Of a stretch of 64,000 nt of DNA, positions 9,209 to 18,341 are shown in pieces. The stretch lies in NCBI GenBank assembly GCA_944320765.1, contig CALUIS010000003.1:62001-126000 (forward strand). Reading direction: 5' to 3'. This DNA is from an uncultured Paraprevotella sp. (lineage in GTDB: Bacteria; Bacteroidota; Bacteroidia; Bacteroidales; Bacteroidaceae). Within the stretch, counting starts at the first letter, position 1. The number at the start of each line of letters is the position of its first letter. The position numbers and the translations under genes were made by a program. Below the pieces are notes generated by a model, which saw nothing but the letters and a program-made list of their open reading frames with translations, did no database searches and was not told the DNA's origin.

Positions 9209-9216
9209 CAAAGATA
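9209..9216 (-). promoter_or_regulatory. Bacteroidota -7 box of recQ
   Basis: On the minus strand reads TATCTTTG, 34 nt upstream of the chosen recQ start, excluding the longer upstream start. Confidence 0.6.
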
Positions 9217-9364
9217 CGTCTTTTTTGCATCTTTTAATTGAATCAACTTGTACAAGAAATAAAAAAGCACGATTTTTGCATACAGATTTACCAATTGGAG
9301 GAATAATCATATCCGACAAAGGGGCAAAAGACGGGGGTGATTATTTTTTAATAAAAATCAAAGT

Positions 9365-9802
9365 ATGGGAAAGTATAATTTAACTGAGAAAAAAGAAAAG
9401 AATGCCGCCTACCGCTCGTTAGTCCGAGCGGAACTGGTCGACGAGTTGTATGAAAAAATCCTAAAGGTGTTCGTAGTGGACAAGAAGTACCGCGACCCGA
9501 ACTATTCCGCCAAGAAGCTGGCGGAAGAGCTAAGTACCAACACACGCTACATCAGCGCCGTGGTCAACATCCGCTTCCATCAGAACTATTCCAGCCTGGT
9601 GAACGAATACCGCATCAAGGATGCCCAGTACCTCCTGACAGACAAGAGGTATATGGACAAGACCATGGAAGAAATCTCGGCCATGGTGGGCTTCGCCAAC
9701 CGCCAGTCGTTCTACGCGGCTTTCTATAAGATATTGGGCGTGACACCGCGCAGCTACCGCATGGCCCATCTGGCCAAAGAAAAAGAACTGGCAAAAGCAT
9801 AA
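9365..9802 (+). CDS. Short AraC-type helix-turn-helix protein
   Basis: 145 residues. The second half is an AraC-type DNA-binding domain: first helix-turn-helix YSAKKLAEELSTNTRYISAVVN (about 50-70), second one MEEISAMVGFANRQSFYAAFYKILGVTPRSYR (about 102-132), which carries the family motif 'G(F)...S.F.r.FKk..G.tP..yR'. There is no separate effector domain; the first ~45 residues are charged and helical. The protein is therefore a stand-alone regulator, a type common in Bacteroidota, which may respond to a partner protein or act constitutively. A strong hairpin terminator at 9822-9857 follows it. Its targets cannot be told from the sequence. Confidence 0.85.
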   Translation: MGKYNLTEKKEKNAAYRSLVRAELVDELYEKILKVFVVDKKYRDPNYSAKKLAEELSTNTRYISAVVNIRFHQNYSSLVNEYRIKDAQYLLTDKRYMDKTMEEISAMVGFANRQSFYAAFYKILGVTPRSYRMAHLAKEKELAKA

Positions 9803-9821
9803 CCGGACATCCATGCACTAC

Positions 9822-9857
9822 AAAGGGATACATCCATGCGATGAATCCCTTTTTTTT
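9822..9857 (+). terminator. Rho-independent terminator between the AraC-type gene and dpp3
   Basis: AAAGGGAT (9822-9829) pairs with ATCCCTTT (9845-9852), followed by further T residues to 9857. It ends only 11 nt before the ATG of the peptidase gene. Confidence 0.75.
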
Positions 9858-9868
9858 CATATCAAGAA

Positions 9869-11848
9869 ATGCAAACAGAAACCTTCTCTTACAACGACGA
9901 GCAGTTCGCGGACCTGCAGATGCTGCGCTACCGGGTGGACGGGTTCGAGCGACTGGCACTCCGGCAAAAAGAACTTATATACTATCTGTCGGAAGCCGCC
10001 CTGAGCGGACGGGACATCCTATGGGACCAGAACGGGAAATACAATCTCCGGATCCGGAAAACCCTTGAGACCATCTACACGGATTACCCCGGAGACCGGG
10101 ACAGCAAGGACTTCCGGGCCTTCACGGTCTACCTGAAACGGGTATGGTTCTCCAACGGCATCCACCACCATTACGGATGCGACAAGTTCCAACCGGAATT
10201 CAGCGAAACGTTCTTCCGCGAGGCTGTCCAGCAAGTGCCGGCAGAAAAACTGCCGCTCGAGAAAGGGCAAACGCCACAGACGCTCTGCGACCTTCTCGTC
10301 CCTATCTTGTTCGACCCGGACGTCATGCCCAAAAGGGTGAACCAGGCCGACGGGGCCGACCTGATACAGACCTCTGCCTGCAACTATTACGGCACGGACG
10401 TGACACAAGCCGAAGCGGAAGCATTCTATAGCAAGATGAAAGAAGCGGGCGACCCGCACCATCCTGTCATGTACGGCATGAACAGCCGGCTCGTGAAAAC
10501 CGGAGGCCGGCTGGAAGAAAAAACATGGAAGTCAGGCGGCCTGTATGGAGCGGCCATCGACCGCATCGTCTACTGGCTGGAAAAGGCAACCGAAGTGGCA
10601 GAAAACGAGAAACAAGCCGCCGTGATCCGCAAGCTCGTCGAGTTCTACCGCACGGGAGACCTCAAGACGTTCGACGAATATACCATCCTGTGGGTGCAGG
10701 AGACGGAGGCCCAAACGGACTTCACCAACGGGTTCACGGAAACCTACGGCGACCCGCTCGGCCTGAAAGCCAGCTGGGAAGGATATGCCAACTTCAAAGA
10801 CCTGGAGGCCACGGCGCGCACGGAAAAACTGAGCGCCAACGCACAGTGGTTCGAGGACCATTCCCCCGTAGACCCCCGCTTCAAGAAAGCCGACTGCAAA
10901 GGCGTGTCGGCCAAAGTCATCAAGGCGGCCATCCTGGGCGGCGACCTCTATCCGGCCTCGGCCATCGGCATCAACCTGCCCAACTCCAACTGGGTGCGCG
11001 CGGCATACGGCAGCAAGAGCGTCACCATCGGCAACCTGACCGACGCCTACAACAAGGCCGCACACGGCAACGGATTCCAAAAAGAGTTTGTCATCGACAC
11101 GGAAACCCAACAGCTCCTGGACCGTTACCAAGACTTGTGCGACGACCTGCACACCGACCTGCACGAATGCCTCGGCCACGGCAGCGGGCGGCTGCTGCCC
11201 GGCGTGGACCCGGATGCCCTGAAAGCATACGGTGCCACCGTCGAGGAAGCCCGTGCCGACCTGTTCGGGCTCTATTACCTGGCCGACCCGAAGTTGGTGG
11301 AGCTGGGACTCACACCCGACGCGGAAGCCTACAAGGCACAATATTACGGCTACATGATGAACGGCCTGCTGACCCAGACGGTACGCATCGAACCGGGCAA
11401 GGACATCGAGGAAGCCCACATGCGCAACCGCGCCCTCATCGCCCGGTGGACCTACGAGCACGGGGCGGCGGAGCAGGTGGTGGAACTCGTCCGGAAAGAC
11501 GGAAAGACCTATGTCCGCATCAACCGCTACGACCGTCTGCGCGAACTCTTCGGCGAACTGTTGCGCGAGATCCAGCGCATCAAAAGCGAAGGCGACTATG
11601 CCGCCGCACGGGAACTGGTGGAACGCTACGGCGTGAAAGTCGACCCGGCACTGCACCGGGAAATCCTGACCCGCTACCGGGCCTTGCACCTTTCCCCCTA
11701 CAAGGGCTTCATCAATCCGGCCTACACCCCTGTGTACGACAAAGACAAAAAAATCACCGACGTGCGGGTGGAATACGGCGAGGCTTACGACGCGCAAATG
11801 CTGCGCTACAGCCGCGACTACGCCACCCTGCCTTATACCAACGAATGA
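9869..11848 (+). CDS. Dipeptidyl peptidase III (M49 metallopeptidase)
   Basis: Zinc exopeptidase that removes dipeptides from the N-terminus of oligopeptides. 659 residues, matching bacterial M49 enzymes. The zinc motif is H432-E-C-L-G-H437 (HECLGHGSGRLLPG), the HExxGH form of the family with Cys in place of Leu, as described for Bacteroides DPP III. The second motif is EEARAD at 459-464, supplying the third ligand. No signal peptide is visible from MQTETFSYNDEQF, so it is probably cytosolic and used in peptide catabolism. Its stop codon overlaps the start of the AlkD-like gene, so the pair is co-translated. A terminator hairpin sits immediately upstream of the start, leaving almost no leader. 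Confidence 0.93.
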   Translation: MQTETFSYNDEQFADLQMLRYRVDGFERLALRQKELIYYLSEAALSGRDILWDQNGKYNLRIRKTLETIYTDYPGDRDSKDFRAFTVYLKRVWFSNGIHHHYGCDKFQPEFSETFFREAVQQVPAEKLPLEKGQTPQTLCDLLVPILFDPDVMPKRVNQADGADLIQTSACNYYGTDVTQAEAEAFYSKMKEAGDPHHPVMYGMNSRLVKTGGRLEEKTWKSGGLYGAAIDRIVYWLEKATEVAENEKQAAVIRKLVEFYRTGDLKTFDEYTILWVQETEAQTDFTNGFTETYGDPLGLKASWEGYANFKDLEATARTEKLSANAQWFEDHSPVDPRFKKADCKGVSAKVIKAAILGGDLYPASAIGINLPNSNWVRAAYGSKSVTIGNLTDAYNKAAHGNGFQKEFVIDTETQQLLDRYQDLCDDLHTDLHECLGHGSGRLLPGVDPDALKAYGATVEEARADLFGLYYLADPKLVELGLTPDAEAYKAQYYGYMMNGLLTQTVRIEPGKDIEEAHMRNRALIARWTYEHGAAEQVVELVRKDGKTYVRINRYDRLRELFGELLREIQRIKSEGDYAAARELVERYGVKVDPALHREILTRYRALHLSPYKGFINPAYTPVYDKDKKITDVRVEYGEAYDAQMLRYSRDYATLPYTNE

Positions 11849-12450
11849 TGGACCTGCAAGAAACCCTCAGAAAGATAAAGACGGAACTCCGCCTCTCCAT
11901 GAACGGCGTGGCCTCGGCATACATGCGCGAGAACGGCGTGGAATACAAGCTGAACTTCGGGGTGGAACTCCCGCGGCTGCGGGAAATAGCCGCCGGATTC
12001 CCCATGGACCACGGCCTCGCGCAAGCCTTGTGGAAGGAGGACATCAGGGAATGCAAAATCCTGGCGGCCATGTTGCAGCCCACGGAAACGTTCTACCCCG
12101 GAATCGCAGACATCTGGGTGGAGGCCATGCCGAACGCGGAAATCGCGCAGCACACCGTGATGAACCTCTTCTGCCGCCTCCCGTACGCCTCGCAGAAGGC
12201 ATTCGAATGGATGGCGGCCGACGACGAGACACGCCAGCTGTGCGGCTACCTGCTCATCGCCCGGCTCTTCATGAAAGGCATGGCCCCCAACAGACGCTCG
12301 GCCGACGAGTTCCTCGACCAAGCCCGCACGGCCCTGCACGCCTCTCCGGCGGTGAGAAGGGCCGCCGTCTCCGCCCTGCGGAAGTACCAGGAGCTGGACG
12401 AGGAGGCATTCCAAGAAGGGGAAAAGCTTCTGATGGAAGCCGGATTATGA
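11845..12450 (+). CDS. DNA alkylation repair (AlkD-like HEAT-repeat) family protein
   Basis: 201 residues from the ATG at 11845 (a second ATG follows directly at 11848). All-alpha sequence with repeated two-helix units: LREIAAGFPMDHGLAQALWKEDIRECKILAAML near residues 35-70, and later helices such as AFEWMAADDETRQLCGYLLIARLFMKG. The LW..DIRE.KILAA.L segment resembles the alkylpurine glycosylase AlkD/AlkC superfamily core. I cannot confirm the catalytic Asp/Trp set, so base excision activity is only probable; in Bacteroidota this family is often just 'DNA alkylation repair protein'. The start codon overlaps the stop of the M49 gene (ATGATG around TGA), indicating translational coupling. Confidence 0.72.
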   Translation: MMDLQETLRKIKTELRLSMNGVASAYMRENGVEYKLNFGVELPRLREIAAGFPMDHGLAQALWKEDIRECKILAAMLQPTETFYPGIADIWVEAMPNAEIAQHTVMNLFCRLPYASQKAFEWMAADDETRQLCGYLLIARLFMKGMAPNRRSADEFLDQARTALHASPAVRRAAVSALRKYQELDEEAFQEGEKLLMEAGL

Positions 12451-12501
12451 GACTTGACAAAAATTAGCCCCGCGATATTCAGTTTTTAAAGAAAAAAAGC
12501 T

Positions 12502-12509
12502 TAACTTTG
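12502..12509 (+). promoter_or_regulatory. Bacteroidota -7 box of purA
   Basis: TAACTTTG, 33 nt upstream of the purA start codon. Confidence 0.65.
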
Positions 12510-12542
12510 TGCGGTTTGAAAGCACATTAGTATTAATAGGAT

Positions 12543-13817
12543 ATGAGAAAAGGAAAAGTTGACGCCCTGCTGGGAATCGTTTTCGGAGACGAAGGCAAAG
12601 GAAAAGTAGTTGACGTATTCACTCCGAAATATGACGTGGTGGCCCGCTTTGCCGGTGGGCCGAACGCCGGACACACCATCATCTTCGAAGGAAAGAAGTT
12701 CGTGCTCCGCTCCATTCCCTCGGGCATCTTCGACCCAGACAAAGTGAACATCATCGGCAACGGCTGCGTCATCGCGCCGGACTTGTTCATGGCCGAGGCC
12801 AAGGAACTCGAAGCCGCAGGATACAATCTGAAGGAACGCCTGCACATCAGCAAGCGGGCGCACCTGATTCTGCCGACGCACCGGGTGTTGGACCGTGCCT
12901 ACGAGGCGGCCAAAGGCAAAGCCAAGGTGGGAACCACCGGAAAGGGCATCGGCCCGACCTACAGCGACAAGGCCGCCCGCATCGGCCTGCGCGTGGGGGA
13001 CATCCTTGACCGCTTCGAGGAAAAATACACGGCGTTGAAAGCCCGCCACGAACAAATCCTGAAAGACCTGCACTACACGGACTACGACATCACGGAAGAG
13101 GAGAAGCTGTGGCTGGAAGGCGTGGAATACATGCGCGGCTTCCACCTGACCGACACGGAAATCGAAATCAACCGCTACCTGAAGGAAGGCAAGAACGTGC
13201 TGGCCGAAGGGGCGCAAGGCACCATGCTCGACATCGACCACGGCACCTACCCGTTCGTCAGCTCGTCCAGCACCACCAGCGGCGGCGTATGCACGGGACT
13301 GGGCGTAGGGCCGACCGACATCGGCGAGGTGTTCGGCATCTTCAAGGCCTACAGCACCCGCGTAGGCTCGGGTCCCTTCCCCGTGGAGCTGTTCGACGAG
13401 ACGGGCGACAAGCTCCGCGAGATCGGACACGAATATGGCGCCGTCACCGGACGCAACCGCCGTTGCGGCTGGGTGGACCTCGTGGCCCTGAAATATGCCA
13501 TCATGATCAACGGCGTGACGCAGCTCATCATGATGAAGAGCGACGTGCTGGACGGGTTCGACACCATCAAGGCGTGCGTGGCCTACAAGAAAGACGGCGT
13601 GGTGCTGGAGGACATGCCTTTTGAGACGGAAGGATGCGAGGCCGTATACAAGGAACTGCCGGGATGGAAAGAAGACTTGTCGCAAATGACGGACGAATCG
13701 CAGTTCCCGCAGGCGTTCAAGGACTACATCCGGTTCCTGGAGACGGAACTGGACACGCCCATCACCATCCTGTCCGTAGGTCCTGACCGCGCACAGACGA
13801 TTATCAGGCAAAAATAA
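12543..13817 (+). CDS. purA: Adenylosuccinate synthetase
   Basis: Cytoplasmic GTP-dependent ligase making adenylosuccinate from IMP and aspartate, the first committed step to AMP. 424 residues, normal size. Visible motifs: the phosphate loop GDEGKGKVVD (residues 14-23), GGPNAGHTI near 38, the IMP-binding TTGKGIGPTYSDKAAR near 130, EGAQGTMLDIDHGTYPFVSSSST near 222, and GRNRRCGWVDLVALKYA near 302. One oddity: the loop is preceded by Val-Phe (GIVFGDEGKGK) where the family nearly always has Gln-Trp (xQWGDEGKGK). All other core motifs look intact, so it is called functional. It has its own promoter and a strong terminator. Confidence 0.96.
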   Translation: MRKGKVDALLGIVFGDEGKGKVVDVFTPKYDVVARFAGGPNAGHTIIFEGKKFVLRSIPSGIFDPDKVNIIGNGCVIAPDLFMAEAKELEAAGYNLKERLHISKRAHLILPTHRVLDRAYEAAKGKAKVGTTGKGIGPTYSDKAARIGLRVGDILDRFEEKYTALKARHEQILKDLHYTDYDITEEEKLWLEGVEYMRGFHLTDTEIEINRYLKEGKNVLAEGAQGTMLDIDHGTYPFVSSSSTTSGGVCTGLGVGPTDIGEVFGIFKAYSTRVGSGPFPVELFDETGDKLREIGHEYGAVTGRNRRCGWVDLVALKYAIMINGVTQLIMMKSDVLDGFDTIKACVAYKKDGVVLEDMPFETEGCEAVYKELPGWKEDLSQMTDESQFPQAFKDYIRFLETELDTPITILSVGPDRAQTIIRQK

Positions 13818-13866
13818 GATTCCGGACAAGAAGAAACGTCTAAGTTAGCCCCTTAACTTAGACCCA

Positions 13867-13913
13867 GCTCCGTTCCTTCGGCCTTTCCCGCCAAAAGGAC
13901 GGAGCGTTTTTTT
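13867..13913 (+). terminator. Rho-independent terminator of purA
   Basis: GCTCCG (13867-13872) pairs with CGGAGC (13900-13905), extended inward by TTCCTT/AAGGA, followed by G and seven T residues. It reaches the stop codon of the convergent TPR gene. Confidence 0.8.
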
Positions 13914-14743
13914 CAGCGGAGTTCATGCCGCATGGAAGCCACCTCGTCCGGATTGGCCCCCAGCTCCAAGGCACGGTCCAGGTCGGCACGGGCTTCCTTC
14001 TTGCGCTTCGTCTCGATATAGAAAGCCGCCCGGTTGAGCAGGTAGTCCATGTTCTCCGGGTCCAGCTCGATGGCCTTCGTGAAATCTTCCTCGGCCGCCT
14101 CGTACAGCTTGCGGGTCTGCTCCAGCCCGGCACGGATGGCATAGAGGATGGCATGGTCCGGCGCGGCGGCTATCATGGCGTTGATCTGGTCCATGGCCTC
14201 GCGCGGGCGGTTGTCCTTCTCGTTGAGCAGCACCAGCCCGATGCGGGCCTCCTCGTGCGCGGGGTTCAGCTTGAGCAACGCCTCGTAATCGGCCCGCGCC
14301 TTCTTGTACAGCCGCTGTTCCGTATAGATATAGGCCCGCATGAACAGTGCCTCCTGCTCGTCCGTCTTCCAGTCCAGCACGTCGCTGTAGTCCACCAGCG
14401 CCTTCTCCTTGTTGCCCAACTGCAGATAGAGGTTCGCCCTCGCCATGCGGAGCGGCAACACGTGCGGAGCCACGTTCAGCCCCATCGTATAGCTCTCCAG
14501 AGCCTTGTCCGGCTTGCCCCGATGCTCCTGCATACGTCCTATCTGGTAATAAATCATCGCGTTGGAACGCTGGGCCGGTTCGGCTTTCATCGCCTCACGG
14601 AACAGCCGCTCCGCCTCCATCGTGCTGTCGGCGGACATGGCGTCCAACGCCCTCCGCACATATTCCTTATAAGTAGCCTGCGACTGCCCCCATGCCACCG
14701 TCACTCCCAGGCACAAACACCACACGCACATCAGCTTTTTCAT
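13913..14743 (-). CDS. Exported tetratricopeptide-repeat protein
   Basis: 276 residues. Residues 1-19 (MKKLMCVWCLCLGVTVAWG) form a signal peptide before QSQATY. The rest is a series of about six TPR units, for example AMIYYQIGRMQEHRGKPDKALESYTMGL, LPLRMARANLYLQLGNKEKALVDYSDVL, ALFMRAYIYTEQRLYKKARADYEALLKLNP and LLNRAAFYIETKRKKEARADLDRALELG. TPR proteins serve as docking scaffolds; no catalytic domain is present, and the partner is unknown. It is transcribed from a -7 box at 14808-14815 and ends against the purA terminator. Confidence 0.88.
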   Translation of the reverse strand: MKKLMCVWCLCLGVTVAWGQSQATYKEYVRRALDAMSADSTMEAERLFREAMKAEPAQRSNAMIYYQIGRMQEHRGKPDKALESYTMGLNVAPHVLPLRMARANLYLQLGNKEKALVDYSDVLDWKTDEQEALFMRAYIYTEQRLYKKARADYEALLKLNPAHEEARIGLVLLNEKDNRPREAMDQINAMIAAAPDHAILYAIRAGLEQTRKLYEAAEEDFTKAIELDPENMDYLLNRAAFYIETKRKKEARADLDRALELGANPDEVASMRHELR

Positions 14744-14807
14744 TGGTCACTCCTTTCTTTTCTGTTTTCCGGAGAACACCCCTTCCGGAAGCCGGTTTCT
14801 CCATCGG

Positions 14808-14815
14808 CAAATATA
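14808..14815 (-). promoter_or_regulatory. Bacteroidota -7 box of the TPR protein gene
   Basis: On the minus strand reads TATATTTG, 65 nt upstream of the start codon. Confidence 0.6.
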
Positions 14816-14903
14816 AGCAAATAAACGGACTTCACCATACCTCCCTCCTGAAAAAGTCCCCTCATCCTCCATCCGGCAACGCATCCGCCGCCCGGCGGAT
14901 ACA

Positions 14904-14945
14904 AAAAGCCCGGAGAACGGGCCGTTACGGCTCTCTCCGGGCTTC
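14904..14945 (-). terminator. Rho-independent terminator of the Ig-like secreted protein gene
   Basis: An 11 bp stem, AAGCCCGGAGA on the minus strand (14935-14945) pairing with TCTCCGGGCTT (14907-14917), followed by a T-run. It lies 24 nt past the stop codon at 14969. Confidence 0.82.
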
Positions 14946-14968
14946 CATAAGGATATATAAGCGGGTGG

Positions 14969-17900
14969 TTATTTCACTACCGTCTTCTTGCCATTCACGA
15001 TGTAGATGCCTTTCTTCAAGGTCTTCAGGCTCTCACGGTCGGCATTGTCCAGCACCTTCACGCCGTTCAAGGTGTAGACCGTCACCTTGCCTTCGTCCAC
15101 GCTGACAGAAGAGACACCGTCACCCTCGCCTACCGTGAACTCATACGTCAGTTCCGCATTGGCGCTTCCCGTACCGAACATGGGATCCCACTGGTCGTCC
15201 GCGAAAAGTTCGGGCGCGATAGTCAGCACATAGGTGCCTTCCGCCGTAATCGGCTCGGAGAAGCGGATGACCACTTGGTTCATGTTCGTCCAGTTCTCAT
15301 AATCCAGGTCGTCCACCGTGGCCGTGACATCCACTTCTTCGCCAGTCGCCTTGTTGGTCACGGTGATGAACGGATCGGCATCCTCGCCGATGGCCAGCAA
15401 GGTCACCACGTCACAATCCACCGTCAGCGTCACTGTACTCAACTCTTCTACAGTGGACTTGTCTGCCGGCTCAACAGTTGTCGGAACCAACGGCATGGAC
15501 ACGCCTTCCGCAGCGTACGTAACGTTGGTTGCTTTGTTCAGCACCGCATTATATTGCGTGCCCAACCAGAAATAGCCCTCAGGGATATGCAAGGTATAGC
15601 GTCCGGCATCCGTGATTTCCTTGTCCAAGGTAATCTTGGCCTCTACCGGGTCGTACATGCCTGCATCATAGTCGGCCTGCTTGTCCTCCGGAATGACCAG
15701 CTCTACCGTACCCGTGGCCACAGTCTCCTGGAACATGTTCCATACCACCAGCTCTTCCGTAGCCGAATAAGCCAGGCCTATCGGCAGGCCGCCATCCACC
15801 GTGACGGTGAATTCCTTCAGCGTCTGCTGGGTTTCCTCGTTGCTGGGCGCCACAATCAAGTCGGGCGAGTTGAACGGAGTGGCAAAGCTCCATTCGAAAT
15901 AGCTATTTTCCTCAACACCCGTGTTGCCTTCAACCAACAAACCATCTGCATCCTTGGCCGAAACGGAAAGCATCACGGCGTTGCCCGTCGTCATGGCATA
16001 CTCGGGAATGACGAAGGTCCACACAGTCTTGTCTTCGTTCCACCCGATGGAGTCCAACGGCAAAGTCGTTCCGAAGCCCATGTTGACGAATGCCGTCTCC
16101 GCCGTGATTTCCACCGGTGCGCTGAACGTAGCGGTCACCAACGTATCTTCCGCCGAAGCAAAGCCTTCGGACGGGTCCGGGGTCACGCTGACCAGCGTCA
16201 CCGGACTGAACTGGAAGGCTTTCGTCGCACCCTTCACCGTAACCTTGGCCGTACCCATGGCGTTAATCTGCTGCATGGCATCCATCTCTGTAGGATAAGC
16301 CGTGAAAGTGAGTGCATAGTCATGACCTTCCACCATCTCAATCGGGAAGAACGCCGACCAGTTGAATCCGCTTCCGTCCTCGTTCTTGGTCATATTCTCG
16401 TCCGGCCACAGACAAGCCATGTCCGGACTTGCGGGGTTCAGGTCGTACACGCCGACCGTCATGCAACCGATGGAAGCGTCCTGGTCGGTATGCACCATGA
16501 CGTTCTCCAACGTCTCCAGCACATCACCTTCTTTCGGCGTGCTGCTGACGATTTTCAAAGAAGTCGTGGATGCCTTATAATTGAACGAAGCGCTCAGCTT
16601 CTCCACATAGTCCGCACCGTCGGCAGCTTCCAGATTATTCAAGGAAATCTTCACTTGCGTACCCTCGTCGGCCGACAGGTTCGGCACAGTGAGAGTCAAT
16701 ATAGACGCACTCATCTCCACAGGATCGGACGTTTTGGTGATTTTGTCCATCGCCACATTCGTGACCTGGGTGCCACCATTATGAACGTAAGAGAACTGCA
16801 CGCCATCGTAACGGAGGTCCACATCATTGAGAATCCATATCTCCAGCTCGCTGCCACCGACCAGTTCGGAGCCTGCAGCCGGCGTGCAGCCAATAAAGGG
16901 TTCCACATTGTCCGCTTCCTTGTAGTCATAAGTGAAAGAAAGCTTTCCGAAAGAAGAGAAATTGCCGGTATAGGCATACTGCCCGTCCGCGCCGCAAATG
17001 CCGCCTACCTCCAAGGCAATGTCTGCTGCCGGAGCCTTGGAAGAGGCGTTCGGCAACATGTCCGTATGCAAACGGCGCTTGCCTCCCAAGTCAAGGGTCA
17101 GCTTGTTCCCTTCCACGTTTACGGGAACCTGCTCTTCATAATAACTGTTCTCATACTCCGGATTGCCGTAAGCCAAGCGTGCGGTCGGCTCCGATCCCAC
17201 CTTGCCGCTGAAGGTCAAGGTGACAATGCCGTCCTCACGGAAGATATAGGAAGAGAACACGTCCATGCCGTTGCCCGGCGTGTTTTCTTCGCTGACCAAG
17301 GTAATGGGAGCGGCAGCGGCCTTATATTTAAGAGTCAATGTTTCGTCTTTCACTTTCTGGGAAGAATTTTCGGCTTGGATACCGTTCAGCGTCAAAGTCA
17401 GCTCATCACCCTCCTTCAGCTTCTCCGCCTCATACCATTCCATCATCTGGGCACCGACATTCAGGCTGACAACCGTACCCATCGCATCCGGAGTCAGCGT
17501 GACGCTCTCCTTATTGGCACTCAAAGTCACCTCTTTTACAGACACGCCACGGTTGAAACTGATATTGACCAAACCGCCCGTAGCAGACAAAGGCTCGCTC
17601 TCGTTCGGGGTCACATCGGTCACCTCCACCACAGTCTCCCCTGTGCTGAAGCTAACCTGCCATGCGCTGTTATCCATTGCCATGCTACTGATATAATAGG
17701 TAGTTCCAGCTGTCACCTTCAACTCATAGACTTTGGGAGAATACGAACCATTCCATGTCGGCTGTGTCTCTGCCAGCGTTTCATAAGTAGCGTCTGTGTA
17801 TACATTGGGCTGCGGCGCACCGTTTATAGCGGTAATAATCAACGTACCGTCCGCCGATGCCGTGAAAGTGGCATACACGTCTTTAAACGCCGTTAACGAA

Positions 17901-18046
17901 TACTCTTCCCCGTTCTCCAATACAAACGGGTCGTCTTTAGCCAACCCCGTTTGCGCCATGGCCGAACTTATGCCCAGCCCCAGCACGGAAAGCGTCAACA
18001 TGGCCTTCAACAGCCATTCTTTTGCTTTTACGTAAACTTTTTCCAT
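14969..18046 (-). CDS. Large secreted multidomain Ig-like protein with C-terminal sorting-type tail
   Basis: 1025 residues. The N-terminus carries a signal peptide (hydrophobic core to about residue 31, ISSAMAQ before TGLAK). The body is beta-rich and resembles repeated bacterial Ig-like modules: recurring openings such as VTDVTPNESEPLSATGG, IVSSTPKEGDVLETL, LVSVTPDPSEGFASAEDT and PTTVEPADKSTVEELSTV, each followed by 'V...TF...V' strands. The C-terminus VTVYTLNGVKVL...LKKGIYIVNGKKTVVK is the short type-9-like tail shared by seven other proteins in this window. No catalytic motif is seen, so adhesion or surface binding is the best guess. No TAnnTTTG box stands close upstream; TTTG and TTTCCGTA at 18116-18145 (minus strand) loosely resemble the shared element of the 49-56 kb genes. 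Confidence 0.8.
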   Translation of the reverse strand: MEKVYVKAKEWLLKAMLTLSVLGLGISSAMAQTGLAKDDPFVLENGEEYSLTAFKDVYATFTASADGTLIITAINGAPQPNVYTDATYETLAETQPTWNGSYSPKVYELKVTAGTTYYISSMAMDNSAWQVSFSTGETVVEVTDVTPNESEPLSATGGLVNISFNRGVSVKEVTLSANKESVTLTPDAMGTVVSLNVGAQMMEWYEAEKLKEGDELTLTLNGIQAENSSQKVKDETLTLKYKAAAAPITLVSEENTPGNGMDVFSSYIFREDGIVTLTFSGKVGSEPTARLAYGNPEYENSYYEEQVPVNVEGNKLTLDLGGKRRLHTDMLPNASSKAPAADIALEVGGICGADGQYAYTGNFSSFGKLSFTYDYKEADNVEPFIGCTPAAGSELVGGSELEIWILNDVDLRYDGVQFSYVHNGGTQVTNVAMDKITKTSDPVEMSASILTLTVPNLSADEGTQVKISLNNLEAADGADYVEKLSASFNYKASTTSLKIVSSTPKEGDVLETLENVMVHTDQDASIGCMTVGVYDLNPASPDMACLWPDENMTKNEDGSGFNWSAFFPIEMVEGHDYALTFTAYPTEMDAMQQINAMGTAKVTVKGATKAFQFSPVTLVSVTPDPSEGFASAEDTLVTATFSAPVEITAETAFVNMGFGTTLPLDSIGWNEDKTVWTFVIPEYAMTTGNAVMLSVSAKDADGLLVEGNTGVEENSYFEWSFATPFNSPDLIVAPSNEETQQTLKEFTVTVDGGLPIGLAYSATEELVVWNMFQETVATGTVELVIPEDKQADYDAGMYDPVEAKITLDKEITDAGRYTLHIPEGYFWLGTQYNAVLNKATNVTYAAEGVSMPLVPTTVEPADKSTVEELSTVTLTVDCDVVTLLAIGEDADPFITVTNKATGEEVDVTATVDDLDYENWTNMNQVVIRFSEPITAEGTYVLTIAPELFADDQWDPMFGTGSANAELTYEFTVGEGDGVSSVSVDEGKVTVYTLNGVKVLDNADRESLKTLKKGIYIVNGKKTVVK

Positions 18047-18195
18047 AATGTTTATCAGTTAATAATACGAAATAATACCTAATTCGGGCCGCTAAATTAG
18101 GCAGAATTTGCGGAATACGGAAATCTACGGGCGTAAAATCGCAAAAAAACAGTTGTTCTGAATAAATATACGGGGTAACAGCCTGCTTTTATTCA

Positions 18196-18294
18196 AAAAA
18201 AGAGGAGAGACCCCCTCTTTCCGTAACAGAATGACACCCACAAGCCTCTAAAAAAAAGAGAACGTAAAACGGTGCTTCCCTCAAGGGAGGCACC
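18196..18294 (-). terminator. Two hairpins downstream of yfhO
   Basis: On the minus strand, GGTGCCTCCC/GGGAAGCACC (18271-18294) is followed by GTTTTAC and a longer T-run near 18250. A second hairpin, AAAGAGG/CCTCTTT (about 18196-18220), runs into seven T residues. Together they end yfhO transcripts before the next gene. The rest of 18047-18341 shows nothing else clear. Confidence 0.65.
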
Positions 18295-18341
18295 ATTCCA
18301 CGCTCTCTCCAAAAAGTCATCCTTCCCCCAGGCTGTCCCGC

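Noticed and set aside
13841..13860. 7 bp inverted repeat TAAGTTA...TAACTTA after purA
   Set aside because: Short, no T-run, and a better terminator follows directly. Could be chance in an AT-rich patch.
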